Shown one piece after another: positions 1-7,689 of a stretch of 64,000 bases of DNA. A model generated the notes under the pieces. The model did not search any database, was not told the origin of the DNA, and saw only the letters and a program-made list of their open reading frames with translations. The stretch comes from Kribbella pratensis (GTDB lineage: Bacteria; Actinomycetota; Actinomycetes; Propionibacteriales; Kribbellaceae). The number at the start of each line of letters is the position of its first letter. Positions within the stretch are counted from its first letter, which is position 1. The DNA is taken from positions 1,054,001-1,118,000 of the forward strand of contig NZ_SODP01000003.1 of assembly GCF_004365355.1 (NCBI RefSeq). The letters are read 5' to 3'. The translations under genes and the position numbers were made by a program.

Positions 1-330
1 CAGGGCACGCGACCGTTCGCAGGCCGCGACGAGCGAGGCGATGTCACCCGCGCTCACCACCTCCCGTACGCCTGCTCGGAGCGCCTCGGTCAGCAGCGCG
101 ACATCCACGTGCTCACGGACCAGGATCACGCCAGTGGTCGGCCGCTCGAGCCGCAGGTGGGCGGCGAATCCCAGCGCCTCGTCCGCGGCGATCCGTGGTC
201 CCACCACGACCAGATCCTCCGCCGGGTCGTCCATCAGGGCGCGATGAGCGTCGTCGAGCCGGTCGACCGGCAGTACGTCGTCGCCGAGGACCGCGATCAG
301 CTCGTCGCCCGGCCGGCACACAATGGTCAT
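1..330 (-). CDS. CpaE/TadZ-like pilus assembly protein, N-terminal part (cut by window edge)
   Basis: Only the first 110 codons are in the window; the gene continues past the left edge. The ATG at 330 lies 8 bases after the stop of the cpaB-like gene. The visible part is an alternating strand/helix fold beginning MTIVCRPGDELIAVLGDD, with a receiver-like hydrophobic strand (LVVVGPRIAADEAL) and a segment VREVVSAGDIASLVAAC. This resembles the atypical receiver domain found in front of the MinD-like ATPase of TadZ/CpaE, which positions Tad pilus machinery. The ATPase part is not visible, so the name rests on the fold-like pattern and on its place directly after TadE/TadG/CpaB. Confidence 0.7.
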   Translation of the reverse strand, partial: MTIVCRPGDELIAVLGDDVLPVDRLDDAHRALMDDPAEDLVVVGPRIAADEALGFAAHLRLERPTTGVILVREHVDVALLTEALRAGVREVVSAGDIASLVAACERSRAL

Positions 331-338
331 CTCGGTCC

Positions 339-1151
339 TCACTTCTTCTTCGGCGCCGGCGGGAACTGCGGCACCGCGTGGTCGTCGGGCTTGACCTGCG
401 CGGAAGGACCGAGCAGTGCCAGGTAGGGCAGACCGGTCTGGGTGAGCAGGATCAGCCGCTCGGCGTCGTCCTGTTTGACCGCTACCGTGAGCAGCGTCAG
501 GTCGTTCTGCGGACCCGATTGCTGCGAGAACGCGCTGTCCGTCGTCTTGGCGTCGCTCGCAACCGGGGACGACGCCGGGCCGATCGCGATCACCCGCACC
601 TTGGGTACGACGACGCGCGTGTTGCCGATGCCCTTGCCGAGCTGCTGCTTGTGCTGACCGGTGCAGTTCGGCTGAGCGCTGACGTCACCGTTGCTGCCAG
701 CAACTACCGTGCCGAACACCGCGACCTCGGACCCGACGTGGACGTTGCCGGCCACCATCTCCGCGCTGCAGAGGGTGATCGTCACCGCCAGGTTGCCTTC
801 GGCAATCGTCAGGCCGCCGGTCGCTTGGGCGGTGGTCACCAGCATCGACTTGAGCAGCAGCTCGCCTGGGCTCAGGTCCGCGGTGGTGACGAGGTCCTCC
901 TGCGCCGCGGTGATGTCCGCGACGGCGTCGGCCGAGACCGACGACGCGGGCAGCGTCTCCTTGTGCAGCGACGCTTTCGCTTCGCGTGCCGTCGTGCCCT
1001 GCGGGATCGCCTTGCCGGCCACGAGAACGGTTACCGCTTGCTGGCCGGCCACCGCGCGGGCATCCGCGTTGTTGACGTAGACCAGGACCGCGAACGTTCC
1101 GAGCACGGCCAGCACGACCGCGAGCACGATGGTCAAAACTCGACGTTTCAT
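339..1151 (-). CDS. cpaB: CpaB/RcpC-like Flp pilus assembly protein
   Basis: This 270-residue protein starts at the ATG at 1151 (MKRRVLTIVLAVVLAVLGTF), which puts a transmembrane or signal-anchor helix at residues 5-27. The extracytoplasmic part opens with a SAF-like domain (VLVAGKAIPQGTTAREA, then DLSPGELLLKSML at about residues 75-95), as in CpaB/RcpC. Those proteins are thought to contact the secretin or, in Gram-positives, to link the Tad machine to the wall. The tail is rich in Pro and Lys. The gene lies 25 bases after tadG and 8 bases before the cpaE-like gene, so it belongs to one minus-strand tad operon. Confidence 0.8.
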   Translation of the reverse strand: MKRRVLTIVLAVVLAVLGTFAVLVYVNNADARAVAGQQAVTVLVAGKAIPQGTTAREAKASLHKETLPASSVSADAVADITAAQEDLVTTADLSPGELLLKSMLVTTAQATGGLTIAEGNLAVTITLCSAEMVAGNVHVGSEVAVFGTVVAGSNGDVSAQPNCTGQHKQQLGKGIGNTRVVVPKVRVIAIGPASSPVASDAKTTDSAFSQQSGPQNDLTLLTVAVKQDDAERLILLTQTGLPYLALLGPSAQVKPDDHAVPQFPPAPKKK

Positions 1152-1176
1152 GGTGTTCTCTCTTCTGCTGACGGTG

Positions 1177-2286
1177 CTAGCCGGCGAGCTTGATGGTCGC
1201 CGCGCCGAAGTACGTTCCGGTGCCGACGGTGGTGGTGACAGGCACCAAGGCCTGCGTGAAGCGCCCGAAGATGCAGGACGGGGTCGTGCCGCCGCTCGGG
1301 CAGTCGGACTTGGAGAACGGCGCAGGAATGACATCCTTGAGCGGGTTCATGTTCGCGTAGCCGGTGAGCACGAAGGCGGCCAGTCCGACCAGGTGATAGG
1401 TGGCGCCGCTGCCGGTGCCGCTGGTGGTGTCGAAGATCGGGATGAAGATCGGAGTCCCACTCGCGAGGTACGACGTCAGCGCGTCCTGACACGGCTTGGA
1501 GATGTTCTTGCCGGGGTCGCTGCCGGCGATGATGCCGGTCTTGGTCAGGTCGATCGAGGCACTACAGCCGCCACTGTCGACGAGCCAGCCGAATTCGCCG
1601 GGCGCGCTCAATCCGGCGCAGGTGGGTGCGCTGGGCGCGTCCCGCACGAAGATCCGTACCGTCTTGCCGAAGGCCGGGGGAGTCCCGCCGGTCGCCTGGT
1701 TCCAGGCGCAGAGCGACAGCGTCATCGCGATCGACTGCGAGCTCTTCACGGCGGGTCCCCACAGCGCACGGGCGCAGGCGAGCACCGTGGTGCCCGCGTA
1801 GCCGGCGTTGCCGGTCAGTGCGCGCGCGAATGCCGGGGGCAGCAGCGACGAACCACCTGACGTGCGGGTGGCCGTGTGTACGTCGACGTAGTTCGTCCCC
1901 GAAGCAGGTGCCGCGGGGCAGTCCACCCTCGTCCCACTGGAACCCGGGCATCCGGGTAGACCACCCTTGACGTCGTGGCCGCAGACCAGCGTCACGGCCG
2001 ACGCACCGTCCTTCGCGTTGAGGTTCGCGTAGGTGGCCGCGGTGCCGGATGTGCAGGAAGTCCCGGTGACGCAACTCTTGGCGACAGCGATCGATCCGGC
2101 GTCGGCACCGTTCTGCAGTTCGGCCCGCTCCTGGTACAGGCTGCCGACGTCGATGGTCAGCGCCGCCATGCCGAGCAGTACGCCGGTACCGAACAGCATC
2201 CCGACCAGGACGCCGAACGCTCCACGGTCGTCGCGGCCGAGCCGGCGCAGCAGGGGCCGGAACAGGGGCCGGATCAGGTCTCGCAT
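1177..2286 (-). CDS. TadG-like pilus-assembly protein (TadE/G-like N-terminus)
   Basis: This 369-residue protein starts at the ATG at 2286, inside the 3' end of tadE (13-base overlap, translational coupling). A basic N-terminus (RPLLRRLGRDDRGAFG) leads into a hydrophobic segment at about residues 25-50 (VLVGMLFGTGVLLGMAALTIDVG), then YQERAELQNGADAGSIAVAKSC. This is the classic TadG/DUF2134 pattern, where a pseudopilin-like N-terminus is followed by 'AELQNAADAAALA'. The rest is a Cys-containing secreted domain without other recognised motifs. It is probably a minor pilus or surface component. It is shorter than proteobacterial TadG and lacks an obvious VWA motif. Confidence 0.8.
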   Translation of the reverse strand: MRDLIRPLFRPLLRRLGRDDRGAFGVLVGMLFGTGVLLGMAALTIDVGSLYQERAELQNGADAGSIAVAKSCVTGTSCTSGTAATYANLNAKDGASAVTLVCGHDVKGGLPGCPGSSGTRVDCPAAPASGTNYVDVHTATRTSGGSSLLPPAFARALTGNAGYAGTTVLACARALWGPAVKSSQSIAMTLSLCAWNQATGGTPPAFGKTVRIFVRDAPSAPTCAGLSAPGEFGWLVDSGGCSASIDLTKTGIIAGSDPGKNISKPCQDALTSYLASGTPIFIPIFDTTSGTGSGATYHLVGLAAFVLTGYANMNPLKDVIPAPFSKSDCPSGGTTPSCIFGRFTQALVPVTTTVGTGTYFGAATIKLAG

Positions 2287-2693
2287 GGCATGACTCCCTG
2301 GGCGGTGAGGGTGGTCTGGCCGCTCAGACCGCTGCCACCGAAGAGGCCGACGAGATAACCGAGGCCGGGCGTGAACTGGAACGTGTAGCTGGTCTGGACG
2401 CCGCCGTTGGATCCCGGGCCGGCGCCGGTCGGACAGCTCGACTGGATCGCGACGCCCACCGGGCTCAACCCGGTGGCGGCGGCCTGCGTACGGCTTGCGA
2501 CGTTCGGCTGGCCAAGGGCGACCAGCCGGGCGCCTTCGCGAGCCGCGTTCGTCAGCGTCTCCTGGGCGTTGAGCATCCGGCCGAAGTCGACGATGCCCAT
2601 CACGACCAGCAGCAACAGCGGAAGCAGCAGCGCGAACTCGACTGCGGCCGCGCCGCGGTCCGCACCGGCGCGGCTGCTTCGTCTCGGTTTCAT
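2274..2693 (-). CDS. tadE: TadE-like minor pseudopilin
   Basis: This 139-residue protein has the TadE pattern DRGAAAVEFALLLPLLLLVVMGIVDFGRML near residues 12-42, followed by NAQETLTNAAREGARLV. The Glu five residues after the processing Gly (G^AAAVEFALL) is the hallmark of prepilin-peptidase substrates. The ATG at 2693 is preceded by GGAG in CAGGAGAACTC. The gene sits 13 bases after the second Flp pilin and overlaps tadG by 13 bases. It is a likely substrate of the prepilin peptidase encoded at 3450. Confidence 0.85.
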   Translation of the reverse strand: MKPRRSSRAGADRGAAAVEFALLLPLLLLVVMGIVDFGRMLNAQETLTNAAREGARLVALGQPNVASRTQAAATGLSPVGVAIQSSCPTGAGPGSNGGVQTSYTFQFTPGLGYLVGLFGGSGLSGQTTLTAQGVMPCET

Positions 2694-2706
2694 GAGTTCT
2701 CCTGGA

Positions 2707-2874
2707 TCAGAAGGCGCCGATGACGCCGGCGAACAAGGCGGCGACGGCGGGGCCGAGGAGGATGAGGGTGGGTACGACCACCAGCGCGAGCAGCGTCGCG
2801 ATCAGGCCGTACTCGATCAGGTTCGCGCCGCGGTCGTCGTGCACCAGGCGACGGAGGATCTCGGGCGTTCGCAT
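2707..2874 (-). CDS. flp: Flp-type pilin, 55 residues (second copy)
   Basis: This short gene reads MRTPEILRRLVHDDRG, then ANLIEYGLIATLLALVVV, then PTLILLGPAVAALFAGVIGAF. The motif G^ANLIEYGL (processing after Gly16, Glu five residues later, then Tyr) and the single hydrophobic helix are diagnostic of Flp/type IVb pilins. It is parallel in sequence to the first pilin at 2971 (IEYGL, LGPA, ALF, G-I-G), so the two are probably a tandem duplication. It is easily missed because it is under 60 codons. Its product should be cleaved by the divergent prepilin peptidase and assembled by the Tad machine. Confidence 0.9.
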   Translation of the reverse strand: MRTPEILRRLVHDDRGANLIEYGLIATLLALVVVPTLILLGPAVAALFAGVIGAF

Positions 2875-2970
2875 CGGGTCTCCAACCTGAGCTGGGCAGC
2901 GGCGGCCCGGCCGTCCGGCCGGGCCGCACCACCCGCGAATCGAGCAGAGTGGATCAGCAGATCCGGACCG

Positions 2971-3156
2971 TCAGAGGTTGCCCGCGATGCCGGTGAACAG
3001 CGCGACGATGGCCGGACCCAGGATCAGCAGGGCGGGCACCACGACAACGGCGATCAGCGCGACCAGCAGGCCGTACTCGATCATGGTGGCGCCGCGCTCG
3101 TCGCGACGCGTCTGCTCGATGGCGTTCCGTACGTTGGTGAGCAGGGTGTTGAGCAT
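2971..3156 (-). CDS. flp: Flp-type major pilin, 61 residues (first copy)
   Basis: The protein reads MLNTLLTNVRNAIEQTRRDERG, then ATMIEYGLLVALIAVVVV, then a Leu/Ile/Ala-rich tail ending in GIAGNL. The cleavage motif is G22^ATMIEYGL, with Glu and Tyr at positions 5 and 6 of the mature protein, as in Flp pilins. The ribosome-binding site is strong (AAGGAGTTCGAG before the ATG at 3156), which fits a highly expressed structural subunit and the first gene of the operon. The 293 bases upstream (3157-3449) separate it from the divergent prepilin peptidase and must hold both promoters. No clear -35/-10 pair was recognised there. Confidence 0.92.
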   Translation of the reverse strand: MLNTLLTNVRNAIEQTRRDERGATMIEYGLLVALIAVVVVPALLILGPAIVALFTGIAGNL

Positions 3157-3449
3157 CTCGAACTCCTTAGCTGGTGGCGGGTACCAGGACCCCCCCCGGT
3201 GGCGGAGCGGCGAGCTGCCGTTCCGGTATCCGCAACGGTGCAGGACCGCCCACCACCCCCGGCATCGGCCAACCGGTCAGAAGCACACGTCGACCGGCCG
3301 ACAACGGTCCGTGGCCGGACGACAGCCGATGCGGCCGGCGTCAGTCGATCGGTGGACACCGTCGGCTGATCGTTCGGCTTCCGGCGGCGGTCGGCCACTT
3401 CTGCGACACGGTCGTTCCACGGCGCGCAGGCCCGCCGTACCTTCACGGC

Positions 3450-4154
3450 ATGGACATCGCATGGTCAGTTGCCGGAGGCATCATCGGATTCGTCGCCGGA
3501 TTGCTCTTGCGCAGCAAGGTTTTCCGGCTCTCGGTCGCGTACGGCGAGCCCGACCGCACGACATGCGCGCGATGCGACGCACCGATCGCCGGCCGCTTCC
3601 GGTGCCGGCAGTGCCACGGCTGGTACGGCGCTCCGCTCGTGCTCGAGCTGGTGACGGCGGCTGTGCTCGCCTTGCTGCTGGGGCGCTTCGCGGGGCTTGC
3701 CGATGCAGCGGCGTACGCATTCGTCGGGGCGCTGGGTGTCGCACTGGCAGCCATCGACCTCGCGGTGCAGCGATTGCCCAACCAACTGACGTTGCCGCTG
3801 TATCCCGGACTGCTCGGGTTGTTCGGCATCTCCGCTCTGACCGAGGGAGATCCGGACAAGCTGCTGCGTGCAGCCGCCGGCGGCGTGGTCCTCGGCGGGT
3901 GCTACCTCGTGCTGGCTCTCGCGAGCCGGGGGCAGCTCGGCATCGGGGACGTCAAGCTGGCGGGTGGGCTCGGGATCGCACTCGGCTGGCTGGGCTGGCC
4001 GACGCTGCTCGCGGGAGCGTCCTTCGGCTTCTTGCTCATGTCGGTGGTGAGTCTGGCGCTGTTGCTGGTCCGTCGCGTGACACTGCAGCAAAGCTTGAGC
4101 TTCGGGCCGTTCATGCTCGGCGGTGCCTTGATCGCCGTCCTCGCGGCGGGATGA
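3450..4154 (+). CDS. Prepilin peptidase, TadV/CpaA type (A24 family)
   Basis: This is a 234-residue polytopic membrane aspartyl protease expected to cleave the leader peptides of the Flp and TadE-type prepilins. The two catalytic aspartates are visible: Asp103 in AAIDLAVQRLPN and Asp167 in GIGDVKLAGG (the GxGD motif). A cytoplasmic loop carries a Cys tetrad (C39, C42, C52, C55: CARC and CRQC), as in full-length type 4 prepilin peptidases with a zinc-binding insert. No N-methyltransferase domain is complete. The ATG at 3450 was chosen because the region upstream has no pilin-peptidase character. It is divergent from the pilin operon. Confidence 0.88.
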   Translation: MDIAWSVAGGIIGFVAGLLLRSKVFRLSVAYGEPDRTTCARCDAPIAGRFRCRQCHGWYGAPLVLELVTAAVLALLLGRFAGLADAAAYAFVGALGVALAAIDLAVQRLPNQLTLPLYPGLLGLFGISALTEGDPDKLLRAAAGGVVLGGCYLVLALASRGQLGIGDVKLAGGLGIALGWLGWPTLLAGASFGFLLMSVVSLALLLVRRVTLQQSLSFGPFMLGGALIAVLAAG

Positions 4155-4327
4155 GTTGGCCCGAAGGTTTCTGACGAAAATTGGTAACCAAGCGTTCAAC
4201 CATCGCGACCGAAAGCACCTGTTTGAATTCCGTAACGGGGTGTAGGTGAAGCGCGATGATCGTTACGGAAGGTGACAAACACCGTCTCTGCTGGGGGAGC
4301 AAGGAAAGGTTCTACGGGGGAGAGACC

Positions 4328-5011
4328 ATGCGAAACTCGATCACAGTCGTCGTTGTCGACGGCCACACCTTGACCAGGTACGGCCTGGTCAGCCTTGTCG
4401 GGGCCGACGCCGACATCACGATCGTCGGTGAGTGCGGCCGCGCGGACGAGGCGCCGGCGCTGATCGCGTCGTCCCGTCCGGACGTCGTGGTCCTGGACGT
4501 CGCACTGCCGGACGCGGATGGTCTGCAGCTGGCCCGGGAACTCCGGGATCGGCACAGCGAGCTCGGCATCGTCGTACTCACGGCCCAGGCAGAGGACGAC
4601 GTCCTGTTCCGGGCGCTCGAGACCGGTGTGTCCGCCTTCGTCGGCAAGACCGCGCCGACCGCCGAGGTCCTCTGCGCGATCCGCCATGCCGCGGTCGCCG
4701 CCTCCTCGTTCACCGCGACCGGGCTCGGTGCGGCTCTGGCTCGCCGTACGGTCGTCATGCCGCTGGCTCCGGCGGTCCCGGCGGTCGAGTCGGACATCAC
4801 GCTGAGCCCCCGTGAGCTCGAGGTGCTCTCGCTGCTGTCGACCGGCCTTTCCGTACCGGCGATGGCGACCACGATGTTCGTCAGCCTGTCGACGGCGAAG
4901 ACCTACGTCTCCCGCCTGTACGAGAAGCTCGGTGCCACCAATCGCGCCAACGCGATCATGACCGCGATGCGCCTCGGACTGATCGAACTCGAGCTCGGAG
5001 TCCCGGCCTAG
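4328..5011 (+). CDS. NarL/FixJ-type response regulator (orphan)
   Basis: This 227-residue protein starts at the ATG at 4328 behind a GGGGGAGAG ribosome-binding site. The receiver domain spans residues 1-120: acidic strand VVVVDGH, phospho-acceptor Asp in VVVLDVALPDADG, then VVLTAQ and VGKTA. The usual Asp-Asp pair of the first acidic pocket is reduced to one Asp followed by Gly (DGH). A LuxR-type helix-turn-helix occupies about 160-222 (LSPRELEVLSLLSTGLS ... STAKTYVSRLYEKLGATNRANAI). No sensor kinase is adjacent. A small perfect palindrome TTGGTAACCAA lies upstream at 4181-4191. Its position after the pilin peptidase suggests, but does not prove, control of the pilus genes. Its stop overlaps the stop of the convergent oxidoreductase. 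Confidence 0.88.
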   Translation: MRNSITVVVVDGHTLTRYGLVSLVGADADITIVGECGRADEAPALIASSRPDVVVLDVALPDADGLQLARELRDRHSELGIVVLTAQAEDDVLFRALETGVSAFVGKTAPTAEVLCAIRHAAVAASSFTATGLGAALARRTVVMPLAPAVPAVESDITLSPRELEVLSLLSTGLSVPAMATTMFVSLSTAKTYVSRLYEKLGATNRANAIMTAMRLGLIELELGVPA

Positions 5012-5928
5012 GGCGTCAGGACCAGCCGTCCGCGCACGCCGCCCCCGGCAAGCCGCTTGTAGGCGACGGCCGCCTGCTCCAGCGCATAGCTGTCGGCCAC
5101 GCGCGTCGACAAAGCGCCCACCTCGACCAGGCGGACCAGCTCGTTGAGGTCCTGCTGGTTGGTGTGAATGAAGTGTTGTTCCACGGTGATGTCGCGGAGA
5201 TGAGGCGGTCGTGGGCCTCCTTCCAGGTGTACGTGGCGGCCGCCGTTGCGTACTGCCTCTTGTGCTCCGATTCCGACCACGGCGGCGTCGATCAGGCCGT
5301 CCACGCCGGCCGGCACGATCCGTCGCACCGCTGCAGCCAGGTCGGCGTCACGGTCGATGAAATAGTCCGCGCCTAGGTCTTCTACCTGTTGTTTGTCGTG
5401 TGAGCGGGCGCTGGCGATCACTGTCAGACCACGGTGCTTGGCCAGCTCAACGGCGTACCCGCCGACGCCCCCTGCCGCTCCGGTGACGAGCACCGTCTGT
5501 CCCTTCAGCGCGTTGACGGCGTGCAGAGCGGTCAAACCGTTGAGGCCGAACGTTGAGGCATTGGCCAGGTCGACACCTTCTGGTGCTCGCACCACGGCGT
5601 CTGTGTCGAGTACGACGTACTCGGCGTGCGTCTTCAGGGCGCGACCGAGCAGGACAGCCACTCCGACCACAGTCTGCGCTGGTGCTGACGTGTTGGGGCC
5701 GACGGCGTCCACGATGCCGGCGACGTCCCAGCCGAGACCGAACTGCTCGCGAGCAGCCGTGAGCCCGGCCTTCACCAGGACTCCGGTGCTGATGGCCACG
5801 TCCACCGGGTTGACCGCGGCAGCAGCGACCTTGATGCGGAGCTGGCCCTCGGCGGGCTCGGGTACGGCGGTCTCGATCAGCTCGATCGCGTCCGGCCCGT
5901 CGAGGCGGCGAGCGACTAGTGCGCGCAT
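5008..5928 (-). CDS. NADPH:quinone oxidoreductase-like medium-chain dehydrogenase
   Basis: This is a 306-residue zinc-independent MDR-family protein. The N-terminal GroES-like domain shows VKVAAAAVNPVDVAIS-type sequence. The Rossmann nucleotide site is VLVTGAAGGVGGYAVELAKHRG at about residues 145-167, followed by YFIDRDAD and GVDGLIDAAVVG. No Cys cluster for structural zinc is present. The family reduces quinones or enones with NADPH. It is divergently transcribed from an HxlR regulator, a common pairing for quinone or electrophile stress response, so the HxlR protein probably controls it. Confidence 0.85.
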   Translation of the reverse strand: MRALVARRLDGPDAIELIETAVPEPAEGQLRIKVAAAAVNPVDVAISTGVLVKAGLTAAREQFGLGWDVAGIVDAVGPNTSAPAQTVVGVAVLLGRALKTHAEYVVLDTDAVVRAPEGVDLANASTFGLNGLTALHAVNALKGQTVLVTGAAGGVGGYAVELAKHRGLTVIASARSHDKQQVEDLGADYFIDRDADLAAAVRRIVPAGVDGLIDAAVVGIGAQEAVRNGGRHVHLEGGPRPPHLRDITVEQHFIHTNQQDLNELVRLVEVGALSTRVADSYALEQAAVAYKRLAGGGVRGRLVLTP

Positions 5929-5970
5929 ATCGTTTTCTCTCCTTGCGTATGGGTTCAGGACCCACTGTGG

Positions 5971-5983
5971 GAGAGTTACTCTC
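5971..5983. promoter_or_regulatory. Candidate HxlR operator (inverted repeat)
   Basis: GAGAGTTACTCTC is a perfect 6-base inverted repeat around one T, in the 104-base divergent gap between the oxidoreductase and hxlR. A second, looser dyad (TACT ... AGTA) spans 5977-5995. Position and symmetry suggest binding by the adjacent HxlR-type regulator; no binding evidence is available. Confidence 0.45.
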
Positions 5984-6032
5984 TATCGGGAAGTACGCAC
6001 TTGAGGGTGCCTACCGTACGACGAGGAGAGTC

Positions 6033-6440
6033 ATGCCCACCCGCACCGCAGCCGAGCTCCGCGAAGAGGCAGCCCGCGAGTACGACGCATTCCTCGCGAC
6101 CTGCCCGGCCCGGCAACTCCTCGACCGCATCAGCGACAAGTGGGTGACGCTCATCCTCACCGCCCTCGCCGACGGCCCCCAGCGGTACTCCGACCTGTCC
6201 CGCCGCATCGCCGGCGTCAGCCAGAAGATGCTGACCCAAACGCTGCGCTCCCTCGAACGCGATGGCCTGCTCACCCGCTCGGTCACGCCGTCCGTCCCGG
6301 TCCGCGTCGACTACGAACTCACGCCCCTGGGCGGCACTCTGATGCCTCTCATCGCCTCCATCAAAACCTGGGCCGAAACCCACATGCCCGAGGTGCACGA
6401 GGCGCGCACCTGCTACGACAACGTGAGCACCCCAGCGTGA
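6033..6440 (+). CDS. HxlR-family transcriptional regulator
   Basis: This 135-residue protein starts at the ATG at 6033 behind ACGAGGAGAGTC. It shows the HxlR winged-helix pattern: CPARQLLDRISDKWVTLILTALADG, then RYSDLSRRIAGVSQKMLTQTLRSLERDGLLTR, then VRVDYELTPLG. The conserved Cys before 'P' at about residue 25 is the redox- or electrophile-sensing Cys in several relatives. Its stop overlaps the GTG of the next gene (GTGA), so the two are probably co-transcribed. It likely regulates the divergent oxidoreductase. Confidence 0.9.
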   Translation: MPTRTAAELREEAAREYDAFLATCPARQLLDRISDKWVTLILTALADGPQRYSDLSRRIAGVSQKMLTQTLRSLERDGLLTRSVTPSVPVRVDYELTPLGGTLMPLIASIKTWAETHMPEVHEARTCYDNVSTPA

Positions 6441-7051
6441 CCGGCGACCGGCGGGTTGTCGTTGTCGTCGTACCGGCCGCAGGCACCTGGGCGCCGCCCG
6501 GCCGCGATCCTGAAGCGTGGCGGTTGGCGTTGGCCGAGGACACCTACGAGGTACTCGCGGGCCTGGATCGCGTCGAGGTAGCGGTGGCGGTCGCAGGCGG
6601 CGACGAGGAGGCGGTCGCCGAGGTCAGTGCGCTGACGTGGCCGGGCACACCGACGTACGCCGTGGATCCGGATCGCCCTGTCCTGCACGCGGTGGAGCTT
6701 GCCGCTCCGGCGGCCACCGTCGTTGCGGTGTCGCACGACGTACCGGATCTGCCCGGCCTGCTGATCGGCAAGCTGTTCCGCGCCCTCAGCACCGCCGACA
6801 TCGCTGTCACTCCGGCCGAGGACGGCACCCTCGCGGCGATCGGCGTCAACGTGCCGACGGCCGGCTGGGTATCCGAAACCGCACCGACCTTCGACACCGC
6901 GCTGTCCGAACTCGAGGCCCGAAAGCCGCGGCGGCACGCTGTCGCGATCGGTCCCGGCTGGCATCGGCTGCGATCGGCTGCCGACATCGCGCGGCTGGAT
7001 CCCGGTCTGGAGGGCTGGGACGCGACCAGGTCGCTGTTGCGCCGTTCCTGA
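6437..7051 (+). CDS. DUF2064-like (glycosyltransferase-A fold) protein
   Basis: This 204-residue protein starts at a GTG overlapping the hxlR stop by 4 bases. The middle part VVAVSHDVPDLPGLLIGKLFRAL ... ADIAVTPAEDGTLAAIGV parallels the DUF2064/CofC-like pattern 'GSDxPDLP...ADVVLGPAEDGGYxLIG'. The first acidic 'SD' is changed to SHD and the substrate loop GGYY is replaced by GTLAA. The C-terminal GWHRLRSAADIARLD resembles the 'D.DTPEDL..L' tail of this family. Catalytic competence as a nucleotidyl- or glycosyltransferase is doubtful. No partner biosynthetic gene lies next to it. Confidence 0.55.
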   Translation: MTGDRRVVVVVVPAAGTWAPPGRDPEAWRLALAEDTYEVLAGLDRVEVAVAVAGGDEEAVAEVSALTWPGTPTYAVDPDRPVLHAVELAAPAATVVAVSHDVPDLPGLLIGKLFRALSTADIAVTPAEDGTLAAIGVNVPTAGWVSETAPTFDTALSELEARKPRRHAVAIGPGWHRLRSAADIARLDPGLEGWDATRSLLRRS

Positions 7052-7066
7052 GGCTTGTCGGTAGAA

Positions 7067-7086
7067 CGACCGACAGCTGTCGGTCG
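7067..7086. repeat. Perfect 20-bp palindrome
   Basis: The sequence CGACCGACAG followed by its exact reverse complement forms a 20-base dyad 15 bases after the DUF2064-like stop codon. As RNA it could form an 8-bp stem with a 4-base loop, but there is no T-run. It may be a weak terminator or a protein-binding site. Confidence 0.5.
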
Positions 7087-7293
7087 GGTGGCCCGGGACG
7101 TCGGGCGTTCACCCGCTGTGACGCGGGGCTTGCAGAGGCGAGTCTTTGACGCGGCAGCAAGCATCATCCGGGGGGATGTGTGAGGCGGATCCGGCTGGAT
7201 TTACAGGGGTCGAGCTGGGTCGTCGTTCGCGGCTGCCGCGCCCGGAAGACCCCGTCTCCGTCGCTTGCCGGAGCATCTGTAAGGGAAAGCAGC

Positions 7294-7551
7294 ATGAACT
7301 ACCCGCTCCGGGCCCTCGTCGCCCGAACAGTCCGGCGTGCCCGCAACCGCACGACTCAGACCCGCAGCAGAAACCAGTCCGGCTTCACCCTGCTCGAGCT
7401 GCTCGTGATCGGCATCCCGGGCGTGCTGTCCGGGGTCGTCGTCTTCGCGGTCTCCGTACGTCGAGCGGCTGTACGAGAAGCTCGAGGTGTCGAACCGGGC
7501 GCAGGCGATCGTGACGGCACTCCAGCGAGGGCTGATGAGCCGAAGTCGTGA
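7294..7551 (+). pseudogene. Chimeric remnant: prepilin N-terminus joined to LuxR-type HTH C-terminus
   Basis: The ATG at 7294 (after AAGGGAAAGC) opens a basic leader and then the type IV/II prepilin signature SGFTLLELLVIGIPG followed by VLSGVVVFAVS. Right after VFAVS (about 7453) the homology stops. The DNA then encodes, in another frame, YVERLYEKLEVSNRAQAIV and TALQRGLM (7457-7537). That is the last two helices of a NarL/LuxR DNA-binding domain and closely resembles YVSRLYEKLGATNRANAIM in the intact regulator at 4328. The prepilin frame runs to a stop at 7549. This is best read as a deletion that fused the start of a prepilin gene to the end of a response-regulator gene. Confidence 0.75.
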
Positions 7552-7689
7552 GTCTTTCGAAACTTTTTCATGTCTGACCCGTCACCTTCTCGCCGGCGGC
7601 TCGTTTCACCATGCGGCGGGCGACTTCGGGGGAAGTCCAGCTGATAGCCGATGCCGTTCAGGGGCGGCACCCGACATCAGCCCACTGCC

